From contig NGBS01000946.1 in assembly GCA_002245135.1 (NCBI GenBank), forward strand, positions 1 through 23,553: a stretch of 23,553 nt of DNA, in the 5' to 3' direction. Positions 1-9,230 of this stretch are shown in pieces; the first letter of the stretch is position 1, and every line of letters begins with the position of its first letter. A program made the position numbers and the translations under genes. The notes under the pieces are model-generated. The model did no database searches. It worked only from the letters and a program-made list of their open reading frames with translations, and had not been told where the DNA came from. Source of the DNA: Proteromonas lacertae. Its lineage: Eukaryota; Sar; Bigyra; Opalinata; Proteromonadidae.

Positions 1-707
1 CATAATTAATCTATAATTTAATTCTGTGTCTTCAACTCTATAATACTTCCAATTCTCATTGTATAAATTTCTTTTTAATATACTTGCTTTTCCAGATAAC
101 CATGCATTTTGTATATGCAAGTTTTTTTTAAATACTTGCAACAGTATTTATTTTTAATGGGTTCATTTTTGGTATAATAATAAGATCTATATATTTCTTC
201 AGATGTATAATTAATATATGAGTAAAAGTCATTGTTATTTTTATCAATTGATAAAGTAACGATATATTGTATGTGTATTTATGTAATACAAATCTATATT
301 ATAATGCTTACAAAATATATTATATATTATTTTTGTTCTTAATTTTGACATGTAATCATCAGAATCAAAGAAGCTTATATATTGCATTTAGTCATTTTTA
401 TACCAGTATTTCTATTTTCTGCTTGATTATGCCTACCTATTTTAAAAATATAAATGAATTTGATCCTTTTTATTTTACATATTTTAGTTAAAGATTTATT
501 ATATTCACTAATAACAACTATTACTTCTAGTGGTTTTAATAATGACTGATGTATCATTTTAAATATTCTATTTTTGCAGCTATTGAATGTTGAATATGTT
601 GTAGGAATTACTATAGAAATATTACCGTACGTATGATTGTTTATTTGTAGTGAATAGAAGCATGAAAAAAAGCGAAATAATAATTAAAAATACAATTAAT
701 AGATTAG
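1..707 (-). pseudogene. Broken family 2 glycosyltransferase (GT2, GT-A fold), runs off the window start
   Basis: Read on the minus strand, successive frames give a membrane anchor (about 660-697), then the GT2 opening SIVIPTTYSTFNS near 580-620, KPLEVIVVISE near 500-530, and RNTGIKM followed by YISFFDSDDYM near 345-440. The nucleotide-sugar and metal binding DSDD is at about 355-366. A C-terminal part with a VEDTELNYR-type segment runs to position 1. GT2 enzymes with a single N-terminal anchor transfer sugars in the secretory pathway. The parts lie in order but in different frames: at least three frame changes, one in a run of eight A at 122-129 (plus-strand T run). I read it as a host pseudogene. 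Introns could explain some frame changes, but I see no clear GT-AG pairs. The 3' end lies outside the window. Confidence 0.6.
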
Positions 708-924
708 TGAAGATTTCTTTTGTGCTTTAATTTATAACTATTTATTATTGTATACATATTATTATGTACTTAATTTAAGATTTTCTCATAAACTATTGCA
801 CATTATTATAATTTGATTATGATAGGGAAAAGCTATAACTGAAGGTATTATAATATTATCTAACAAGCAACTACATGTAAAAAAAGTAGGTAAGTAAGAG
901 AATAGTATCACAATTCTATAAATA

Positions 925-2360
925 ATGATAATAATAATAACATTTACTAGTATTATATTATTTTTCTTATAAATTACTATTCTAATACTCATACAATTAA
1001 AGAATGTGTTAGTCTATATAATGTATGTGCAAAGAATGTTTTATATAAAGCATCAAAAAGAAATACTGTTGTAGTATCTGCAGTATCAAAAAAATATATT
1101 CTTCAAATAAAAAACTATTGGATTACTTCTGCATTGCCAAATAGGTTTGTAAATATTGTATTTATAACAAGTGATTATACAACATATAATTACTGTAAAA
1201 AATTGACTAAACTAGTATTAATGAGTAAAGTTGTTATAAATCAAACTAATGAAATTAAATTTATGAATAGCGATTTTGTAAAAGTAACTTTGTCAAGACT
1301 AGAAATGATTCACAGAATATTATCGCTTGGTCTATCAGTTTTAGTTAATGATGTTGATATTTTCCTTTTCAAAAACCCGCTACCATATATTATGAATTTT
1401 TCATATGATATTGTATCTTCGTTAGATTTTCCAAAAATGATTAATGTAGGTTTTTAGTATATTTATATCTTTGTAATTATTGATTAGTTTAATTAAAAGT
1501 AACATTAACACAATTAAATTCTTTAAAAGGTTAATGAATAATTCGAGCGTAAAAAAAGGAGTAAAATTATTTGAACAAAAATATATACAAGATGAATTAA
1601 ATAAAAGAAATGAGAATATATCTTTAAAAAGAATATCTTTGGAAGTATTTCCATCAGGATGTTATTTTTTTATAAAAAAACATATCATGTTTTATGATGA
1701 ATTAGAAAGTATAATATAAAAATTATATAATCCATTTAATTATCATTATTAGAAATAAACAATTATATACTTTTGCATTTCAATTGCATCACAACATTTA
1801 GAGGGAAAATATATAAGCAGAAAGAGCTTCTAATGTTTAATGTTGACGATGATAACTATTATACTTCAATTACTAATAAATATATGAGAATTGAATATAT
1901 TAATGATATGTACGATATAAATTATGACAAAAAGGTGGTAAAGTTTGGATTTAAAATAGCTCTTAAAACAAACAGAATATTTATATTACCAAAATTTAAT
2001 TGTAGTAATTCACTAAATTTTAAAAAATTAAAGAATAAATATTGTTCCTATGATGAACTATTTGATATTAATGCTTTGGATGATAATCTTCTTAATTATT
2101 ATAGGGAAAATGTATATATTTTGTATTAATTTAATCAATAGCAATTTCTTAACCATAAATATATACCAAGTGAAACCAAAAATATGAATCATTCTATTAA
2201 CATAGATGGAATAAAATCTATTAATGAAATATATAATATTTTAAATAACACAGATATGAAAGTTATTACAATGAAATTTTCCTACCTTAATATTAACCTT
2301 GATGTTGAAGATGAATGTATAGAAAAAGGAGTTATAATTAGAAAGTCATGGATAAGCTAA
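925..2360 (+). pseudogene. Broken GT77-type nucleotide-diphospho-sugar transferase
   Basis: An ATG at 925 opens a hydrophobic run (MIIIITFTSIILFFL), a typical type II anchor. The next frame then runs open from 951 to 1455 with the PF03407 (GT77) pattern: RLEMIHRILSLGLSVLVNDV, the DVD metal site at 1360-1368, KNPLPYI, and the conserved INVGF. A 35-bp interruption follows, then LIKSNINTIKFFKRL and EVFPSGCYFF (1483-1700), the usual C-terminal part of the fold. A third block (1740-2360) carries a C-terminal extension. Its frame contains TAA at 2127-2129 and TAG at 2139-2141, then stays open to TAA 2358-2360, with no frame change inside the block. Between blocks there are about three frame changes. 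Likely a dead host gene for a Golgi arabinosyl-, xylosyl- or galactosyl-type transferase; the sugar cannot be told. Confidence 0.7.
1587..1786 (+). repeat. Left arm of a 200-bp inverted duplication
   Basis: This stretch, inside the GT77-type gene, recurs as its reverse complement at 2485-2683. By eye the two copies differ by about one base (a run of four A versus three near the inner end). The 698-bp spacer holds the rest of the gene. Outside 1587 similarity falls off quickly. Confidence 0.9.
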
Positions 2361-2484
2361 TATAAGATAATAAAAAATATCTTATATTAATTGTCTAAAC
2401 TTCTATTAATACTTTTACTCTTTATTCTATCAATATATGTTACGCAAGCTTTAATATTTATTATATAGAAGTAATTTAGTAATT

Positions 2485-2683
2485 CAATTGAAATGCAAAG
2501 TATATAATTGTTTATTTCTAATAATGATAATTAAATGGATTATATAATTTTTATATTATACTTTCTAATTCATCATAAAACATGATATGTTTTTTTATAA
2601 AAAAATAACATCCTGATGGAAATACTTCCAAAGATATTCTTTTTAAAGATATATTCTCATTTCTTTTATTTAATTCATCTTGT
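2485..2683 (-). repeat. Right arm of the 200-bp inverted duplication (GT77 gene piece)
   Basis: Near-exact reverse complement of 1587-1786. It is a coding piece of the GT77-type gene (FPSGCYFF region and the following spacer) with no gene context of its own. Its near identity to the source implies a recent event or an amplification/assembly chimera. Confidence 0.9.
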
Positions 2684-3944
2684 TTATATTTTTAAAATAA
2701 TAATTAAAGTTTGTATAATAATCTAAAAGAGAGTTAATCTTCATAGATGGATATTATACTTATTTTTTTATATAGTCATTTAACAAGTGTAGTTGGATGT
2801 GGGAGTTATAAACATCATTATAACAGCTATACATTTATTAAAAAGTATTATTTTTATTTATTGTCTATTATCTATATGTAAGACTTCAAACCGCTGTTAT
2901 ACAAAATAATAGGGAATAAAATAATCCTTGAATTATGATTTTACATAAATTATCTATTTCTTCCAATATGTAGATAAATACTTGCTTTATTTGGATAATC
3001 TTTTACAAAGATAAGTTCATTATTAATGTTATTCTTTTTTCCAGAGTTGTATAAATCGGTCATGACCTTTTTGTCATAGGTTTTCAAAATAACACTAACC
3101 AACAGTGACATCTAGTAACTATTAGCTGACCTCTTTTGTAGTATGTGTTTCAAATCATAAAATCATGTACATAAACAAAACATTAAGCTATTATATCATT
3201 CTATAAAAAACCGAATTAACCGACGGTCGATGCGTTTTTATTCTTGTAATTTGATTTTATATTTTCCAATGAATAATACTATTACGTTATATATTTAATA
3301 TATGGTTTAGAATGATATTAAAAATTTGAAAGAAAAATGACAAACTTTTGGGCTTGATAAAAATGTATTTTGCTGTATTTCTATTTTTCACACTTACAAT
3401 CATTTAGAGTGGGTTGTTGTGATATCAGTACTATCTATGCTTCTTTATTTAACTTCTGATAATGTTAGAAACATTTATAGAGGTGTATTTAATCAAATTT
3501 GTCTATGTCAGGTTATATTGAATAATAAAAGTATATATTAATTAATATAGTGAAAATAGAAGAGGAATGTGATAATTGATATTAGTTTTAATTCTAGAGG
3601 AATTAGAAGAATATAATTCATACTTATTGCGTAGAAGTAAATATAAGAATAGAAAAGAAATAGATTTAAAAATTATATCATTAATATTTTATATGACAAT
3701 ACTAACTCAAAATTGAAAAGCAAAATATAAGGAAAAAGTAGTTGTATTATCTAATAATTTATATGCTACAAATAGCAACAAAGAATAAAGTAGATTTTAA
3801 TAAATTTAGCTTGATATGTTTGACCGACCGGTAAAGACCAAACTGATAGTTTCAGCCAGACCTCCATACGCAAACAGATTTATACAGCCCTATGTAAATA
3901 ACATTTACACCTTTACTTAATTTATATACTTCAAATAAGCTTTT
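2684..3944. other. AT-rich stretch with only short unassigned reading frames
   Basis: Besides the minus-strand frame at 2950-3111, a plus-strand frame near 3555-3792 encodes a basic, hydrophobic peptide (EELEEYNSYLLRR, KIISLIFYM) that continues in frame through one TGA near 3714. Neither matches a family I recognise. The composition and the neighbours suggest remains of further membrane enzymes. No RNA gene or clear repeat is visible. Confidence 0.4.
2950..3111 (-). CDS. Unassigned 53-residue reading frame, possibly a gene fragment
   Basis: An ATG at 3111 opens a frame ending in TAA at 2952-2950. The peptide begins MSLLVSVILKTYDKK and ends SIYLHIGRNR. It has ordinary coding-like composition for this window (Asn, Lys, Ile rich, with a Gly-Lys-Lys stretch) but no motif that fixes a family. 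It lies among fragments of secretory-pathway enzymes and may be a remnant of another one. It could also be a chance frame: in such AT-rich DNA 53 codons is modest evidence. Confidence 0.25.
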   Translation of the reverse strand: MSLLVSVILKTYDKKVMTDLYNSGKKNNINNELIFVKDYPNKASIYLHIGRNR

Positions 3945-4255
3945 TTACTTTAGATAAAGAATAAAACCTCATTTTACTTTATCTAACATCCACATTTGTT
4001 TATTATCAACGCCAGATGCCATAAGTACACCTTTTATGTATAGCATTGTATCTCCTCTTCAATTTCCTGCTTTCAATATATCTCCATCAATTTTGTTTTT
4101 CACTATCTGGCGGATTATATGTCTTACATTTTTTATCTTTTCATATGATAATAATGTAAAGTCATTTTTATCTATAAACGAAAATTTTAGGTATTTAATC
4201 TCTCTAGTATAAATATAAATAAAGTAATTATAAATACAGAATAATATCTATATAT
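3945..4255 (-). pseudogene. TylF/macrocin O-methyltransferase-type fragment with TGA at the conserved Trp
   Basis: The minus-strand frame reads a hydrophobic start (ILFCIYNYFIYIY), then LLSYEKIKNVRHII, GDILKAGN, a TGA codon, RGDTMLYIKGVLMASG and MWMLDKVK. This matches the N-terminal half of the TylF family (PF05711), whose SAM-binding region carries GD-x-V-E-x-G-x-W-R-G-G followed by an Asp-Ser-Phe turn. The TGA (4061-4059) falls on the tryptophan of W-R-G. A second in-frame TGA stands three residues after MLD, and the frame ends at TAA 3947-3945. The second half of the enzyme (the LDGDxY part) is not recognisable downstream. Either a truncated host pseudogene or a piece of a gene whose UGA codons are read as Trp. 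A membrane anchor would suit a Golgi O-methyltransferase acting on glycans, which fits the neighbours. Confidence 0.6.
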
Positions 4256-4659
4256 TCTGCTATACAATATGGTTTCCATTTAAAACATTCAATATTGGTT
4301 ATTAACTAATTCATAATTGTGGTGATAATTATTTTATAATAAGAATTTTTTTCATGTAGCATATAATTTTGTAATTGTTTTACTATTATCACCCCATATC
4401 ATATTTAATGAGAATATAGGTAAAATTATATTATACAAAATTTGGGATTATGTTCTTTCTTATTCTCGGTTGTAAGGACATTAAAATATAAATCTCGATT
4501 AAAACAAGCCAGAAAATGTTTTGTATAGAATATATGAAGTTATAATCATAGTAGATATTTCATTATATCAAAATATTGTTTTTTATCATTTATATAGCCA
4601 TATATTGCTCGGTAAAAGGGACAAGGAATGAAAATTGTAATGAATTATAGTATTGTTTA

Positions 4660-5565
4660 TTATATTATATTAATACTTGCATTTAAGCCCATTTGTATGT
4701 GATATAAACATGCATATTTTGTTAAATTACTTTTCATATAATTAATAACATCTCTATTAAAATAATAGTCTATTTTCTTAATCTTGTATTTATGTTTATG
4801 TAGTTTCGAATATTGTAAATGAATAGCTTGAATATAGTTACTCATATCGATTACCATTATTTCTTTATCTTTTAGTGCCATACCTAGAATTGTGTTATCA
4901 ATTATTATTCTTCCAATAACTAATTTATTCAAAACGCTCATTTGATTATTATTAAATGTATATTTCGATGTAATGAATGTATCTTGACCGCATAATGTAT
5001 ATTGTCTTCCACTAAGATACATTTCTTTATGATTTTTTGTATCAATATAAGTTATATTATCTATATCAACATTATGTCTATCTGCTGTAATATATACTCT
5101 TCTTTTGTTATACTTAATGCAGAATTTTTCTAGAAAATGAGTAATTTGTGGAGATACTAAAATGTCTCCATTAATATACATATAATAATTTGAATTATAA
5201 TTTTTACTTACATTTTGCAGTAACCAACCAAATATAGGCGTTCCATATTTATTTTTCCTATAGTATGTATAGATTATAAAAAAATTATGTTATATGTATA
5301 AGTACTTTGGAATAGGTAATATATCAATTTCATTTATATTATAAATATTATTATCCATAAATATAACGCATTTGCAGATTAATTTATTTAAATAAATCAA
5401 CCTTTTAATCACATACATTTGAATACTATTCCTTTCACTAACATTTGTATCAATTAATACAGTATATACTATTAACAAGTATCTAGTTTTAACTATTCTT
5501 TCAATTTTAAAACACTTAATATATATTAAATAAAATATTATACAAAAAATAGCATAGTATTTCAT
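4660..5565 (-). CDS. Type II membrane glycosyltransferase-like protein with one in-frame TAA
   Basis: ATG at 5565 is followed by a hydrophobic anchor (YYAIFCIIFYLIYI), as expected for a Golgi enzyme. The frame meets TAA at 5292-5290 but stays in register to TAA 4660, 301 codons in all. After the internal stop come YGTPIFGWLLQNV, YMYINGDILVS, KLVIGRIIIDNTILGMA and VIDMSNYIQAIHLQYSKLHK. These four blocks, in this order, match a protist and plant family of GT-A-like enzymes that carry GTP-L, Y-x-N-S-D-I, hGR-x-x-x-DN and AIHQ-x-H-Y-S-H motifs. Its activity is not known to me. The internal TAA lies before the GTP block in a poorly conserved linker, so Gln decoding, a nonsense mutation or an unseen intron all remain possible. 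It sits tail-to-head with the GT92 gene, 60 bp away. Confidence 0.6.
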
Positions 5566-5624
5566 ATTAATATTTATATCATTTCATAACATTATTAATG
5601 TAAACTATGAAGCAGTTCTATAAA

Positions 5625-6626
5625 TTAAAAGGATAAAAATTTGTTGTTAAAAAATTTGCATTGTTTATAATACCAAGGTAATTCCATTCTATGATGAAGT
5701 ATATATGAATCATTAATATTAACTACAGCTTTTGAGCATTTTTTTTTAATACTAACGGTGTGTATATCTAAATACTTGACGCAATTAGTATTATAAATGA
5801 AATATTTCCATGCTGTTTTAGGACAAATGGAATAATTACTTAAATTTCCTATAGATACATGCAAATAAGAGTGGTAGTAAAGTATATCAGAATCTATAGG
5901 TAAGAATTTATTTTTACTTATAAGTAATTCATCTTGATCTACAAATAATATGTGGTTTGCATAATATTTATATCTATGAAAGCAATCATTATGTTTCCAT
6001 ACATGGAGATAGTTACCATAGTGAAATACTTTGGATGATGAAGAAAAGAATTCTGATATTATTGTAATTATACCTTTTGCCATATACTTCTTAATCAAAT
6101 CCTCAACCTTTTTGTTACAACTAGTTTTATATATAACAAAATGTGTTATTCCTATTTTTATGTAATGGCTTATAAATGATTCTAATTCATCTGACTTAGT
6201 ATAATTGATAAAAGTAGTTAAGCAGATAATATTATCGTATTTCTTTTTACTATTGTTTTTCAATATAATAAATTTATAAAACATTTTAAATTGTTTAATT
6301 TTATTAATATTTGAATATTTTATTATAGCATTATAATAATATTTATTTGATCCTGAATAATGTTTTAGTACATTAAAAGATATAAATGTATTATTTATAC
6401 TATGATAACTATTATTGAAAAGAGTATGCAAGTCATCATATCTAATATATAATAATAGTATTATTTCTTTCCTATGTGTATCAATAAATGATGAAAAAAT
6501 ATATACATTTTTATATATTTCACTAATATACAATGAATTTTCACTACATATAACAAATTTTCCATAATAATTGTAATATATTATCAAAAATAAAAGTATG
6601 ATATAGTAGTATTTTACAATAAACAT
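5625..6626 (-). CDS. GT92 (DUF23) family glycosyltransferase
   Basis: I take ATG 6626 as the start because it places a strong signal anchor at once (YYYIILLFLIIYYNYY). A GTG at 6644 is in frame but would overlap the stop of the upstream gene. The 333-residue product then shows the GT92 pattern (PF01697): ICLTTFINYTKSDELESFI, HYIKIGITHFVIYKTS, HYGNYLHVWKHNDC with FHRYK, the FVDQDELLI metal-binding block, and a late ILHHRME motif. Known GT92 enzymes are galactosyltransferases that act on fucosylated N-glycan cores, so a fucosyltransferase-like gene 15 bp upstream is a suggestive pairing. The frame is intact with TAA at the end. Asn, Lys and Ile are inflated by the base composition. Confidence 0.75.
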   Translation of the reverse strand: MFIVKYYYIILLFLIIYYNYYGKFVICSENSLYISEIYKNVYIFSSFIDTHRKEIILLLYIRYDDLHTLFNNSYHSINNTFISFNVLKHYSGSNKYYYNAIIKYSNINKIKQFKMFYKFIILKNNSKKKYDNIICLTTFINYTKSDELESFISHYIKIGITHFVIYKTSCNKKVEDLIKKYMAKGIITIISEFFSSSSKVFHYGNYLHVWKHNDCFHRYKYYANHILFVDQDELLISKNKFLPIDSDILYYHSYLHVSIGNLSNYSICPKTAWKYFIYNTNCVKYLDIHTVSIKKKCSKAVVNINDSYILHHRMELPWYYKQCKFFNNKFLSF

Positions 6627-6640
6627 TTCTATATAATCAT

Positions 6641-7608
6641 TCACTTGTAAAGTTTCACATGTTTATTGCATTTACCAAAATATATGTATTTTGTTTGTTT
6701 ATTAAAACTAATATCATTTGCAAAAAGACTTATCAAACTAAAAGAACTGCATCTTGTTAAGATGAGTTTTTCACATTTACTAAGTATATAATAATCGATG
6801 ACTGCTTCTATAGCGCAATTATTATTATCAGATAATAAACCATACCCAGAATTGCATATAGTTGAATTTGTATAATACAATTTATTAATATATCTTTTGT
6901 AAATTTTTTTGTATTAGGCGAGTCAGAACTAATAAATATAATCGAATTATTATTATCATTATTATTAACATATTTAAGAATATCAATAGTATCATTATAT
7001 CTTAAATAATGCAACTTATATTCTTTTCCATCTGCTTTGCCAGTCCTAATATGAATACCAATATTACAGTGTTTTAAATGAATTCTCTTAATTTTGTCTT
7101 GTATATAATCACTTATTTGTAAAAATATTGATGATATTCTGTAAGCTAGTTCATTAACCATATTAATGACATTGTTATTGCTAATAGCGCCATGTTTTAA
7201 TAGATACAATTTAGTTTTGTCATTTTCAATTACATTTAATATTCCATAAAAATGTCCAACAAAGGATTTATTAAATGAATAGCATTTTGGATCATTTTTT
7301 AAGGGAAATTTAAAATACCACCATAGACTTGTCCAATTGCTTATTTTAAGTGCATTAGAATATGAAACTGAATAAGCAATTGAACTTATCAAACCTAATA
7401 ACTTATTTCCTAATCCACATGATCTGCACGGTTTATATTGAATAAAACTACTAAAATAGCCTTTGTTACAGAATAATATATAATTTAAAAATAATTCATT
7501 CTTTTTAGAATTACTAATCTTAATATATGAATAAGTATTAAAATAAACAATTATAAGAATGATATTTAAAATATAAATGTATAATACATACTTAATATAA
7601 ACTATCAT
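6641..7608 (-). pseudogene. Fucosyltransferase-like membrane protein with one frame change
   Basis: ATG at 7608 starts a membrane anchor (YVLYIYILNIILIIVYF). Then come CGLGNKLLGLISSIAYSV, a donor-site type block, and GIHIRTGKADGKE, the HxR-type GDP-fucose binding motif of the alpha-1,2/1,6 and protein O-fucosyltransferase superfamily. FISSDSP follows. The frame then shifts by one somewhere in 6808-6880, and the second frame supplies the family's C-terminal block (GYGLLSD, AIEAVIDYYILSKCEKLI, TRCSSFSLISLFA) to TGA 6643-6641. Both halves look equally conserved, so the break is recent, a sequencing indel in an A/T run, or ribosomal frameshifting. The predicted job is fucose transfer to glycans in the Golgi. 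The family call is firm; the linkage is not known. Confidence 0.65.
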
Positions 7609-7830
7609 ATAAACAATTTAAGCTTTTATTATTCATGAAATGTTGGTATATATTATTCATCTAGTATATAATAATATTTTTTGTAAGAAATATATATTCA
7701 TTTCTTATCAATGAAAGCTTTAGTTTAAATTTCAATCTCATAGAAACAAATTATACTCTATGATTTACTAAAAGCTAGTTGAATCTATTATTATTACTAT
7801 TTTTTTGCATTATTTATATGTTAAGTATAT

Positions 7831-8691
7831 CTAACTTGTAATTACTTTTAAATAATAAAGAAATTTTGATTCATTATATTGATTATATAGTTTATCAAAA
7901 TGTATGGTAAAATCTTTTCCTTTATTATTATTGAAATTTATATTATTTTTATAAAGAATTATAGACAAAACACTTTGATCCTGCAAATGATTTGCTCTGT
8001 TTGCCCCAGGAGGTGAAATACAATTTTTGATTAAAGCACAAGCTTTCCATAAATTAAATATGTAATTTGCTTTTTCAGAGTAATAGAATAATCCTATAAT
8101 TCCAGCTGAACACATTGTTTTATTATACAAATTTGTTTCTACATTTAACAAATCCAATAGTAAATTATGAGTGCATTTCTTAATTTTGCATGTAGCATTA
8201 ATTGTAAATATCTTGTTTCTAACAATTTCTTTAAATTCATAATCTAGTTTATGATGAATAAAACAACCACAATCAAGCCAAAGCATAGTCAATTTATATT
8301 TAGTATAAGTATCCCATATAACAAATGGTTTCCAAGAATAGTAACCAGCATTTTTGTTTATATTGAAATGATTAGGATATTTTGAATAATTAAAATCCAA
8401 AATATCAACAATAAGATCTTTTCTTTCTACGTATATTTTTGCTTGATTTAATATTTGTAAATTTCTCTTTGAAAGTCCTAAATTCCATATAACAACACAT
8501 ATATTTTCCTCTACAACATATATGCGATATAAAAACAGTAGTAACAAATGAAAATGATTATCTGAAGATCCAGAAGCAAGTAACTTATAATTTAAAGGAC
8601 AATTTCTATTATAATTATTCAATAAATTTATCAAAATAACATCTAATAGAATTAAAAGAACAAGTAAAATAAATATATATATAATTTTCAA
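7831..8691 (-). CDS. DUF1647-type putative glycosyltransferase, start codon not visible
   Basis: The 286-codon frame begins with a membrane anchor (KIIYIFILLVLLILLDVIL). It carries KLLASGSSDNHFHLLL, VVIWNLGLS, GYYSWKPFVIWD, MLWLDCGCFIHH, MCSAGIIGLF and LQDQSVLSIILY, the ordered hallmarks of the DUF1647 family (GT-A-like, best known from nematodes). The WLDCGCF block would hold the metal-binding acid. The first codon of the frame is TTG (8691-8689). No in-frame ATG precedes it before an upstream stop, and the next internal ATG would remove the conserved start. The DNA changes composition at about 8700, where the decayed Polinton-type island begins, so the natural start or a first exon may have been cut off. 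It could still be a functional gene with an upstream mini-exon. Confidence 0.65.
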   Translation of the reverse strand: MKIIYIFILLVLLILLDVILINLLNNYNRNCPLNYKLLASGSSDNHFHLLLLFLYRIYVVEENICVVIWNLGLSKRNLQILNQAKIYVERKDLIVDILDFNYSKYPNHFNINKNAGYYSWKPFVIWDTYTKYKLTMLWLDCGCFIHHKLDYEFKEIVRNKIFTINATCKIKKCTHNLLLDLLNVETNLYNKTMCSAGIIGLFYYSEKANYIFNLWKACALIKNCISPPGANRANHLQDQSVLSIILYKNNINFNNNKGKDFTIHFDKLYNQYNESKFLYYLKVITS

Positions 8692-8699
8692 ATTAATAT

Positions 8700-9230
8700 G
8701 TTATGAAATTAACCTCCGATTACTGCGCTTATACCCCTCAAGGAAGGGATGTTTATTACTACTATGAGCTGAACGTTACATAGTGAATAGCTTCCTGGCT
8801 ACTTCTAATGTCACAGTCATTGTACTGAAACATCCCCAAGTACTGAAACATTTACTCCATTCACAAAATTCTTTGACTTTTAAATTTTGTCAATCTTTGT
8901 TATTTGACATATCAAAAAGACCATTTACCTTTACTTAATCCTGAAAAATGTCAAAATGAAAAAGATGGGGAGAAATACCTTGCTATAATTAAATATTGAA
9001 TAACTATAACAAGATAGTTCATAGTTATAACAAAGAAAACTTAAAAAAGTATATATGAACCAATAGGTGGTAATCTAAATATAGGAAAAGCCAGTTATTC
9101 ATTGGAATTATAAATAACAAAGACTTGTTAATTGGGATTCAACTTTTAATAAAATCAAATTTAAGAAAAGAAAGTTAATGAATTATATTACTTTGAGAAG
9201 AGAAAATTAGCAGAGGTTTTCCAAATTAAA
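8700..9230. other. Leading part of the foreign-looking island, no gene seen
   Basis: Base composition rises just after 8700. A short direct repeat, TACTGAAACAT, occurs twice near 8825-8850. No reading frame of note is present. It may be the eroded margin of the Polinton-like element that follows; I see no terminal inverted repeat that fixes its edge. Confidence 0.35.

Noticed and set aside
786-992. Minus-strand 68-codon open frame
   Set aside because: It lies opposite the anchor region of the GT77-type gene, is made of AT-rich hydrophobic codons and shows no motif; a shadow.
1456-1489. Intron inside the GT77-type gene after INVGF
   Set aside because: No GT-AG pair restores both frame and the family sequence; an insertion with a short repeated TAGT end fits better.
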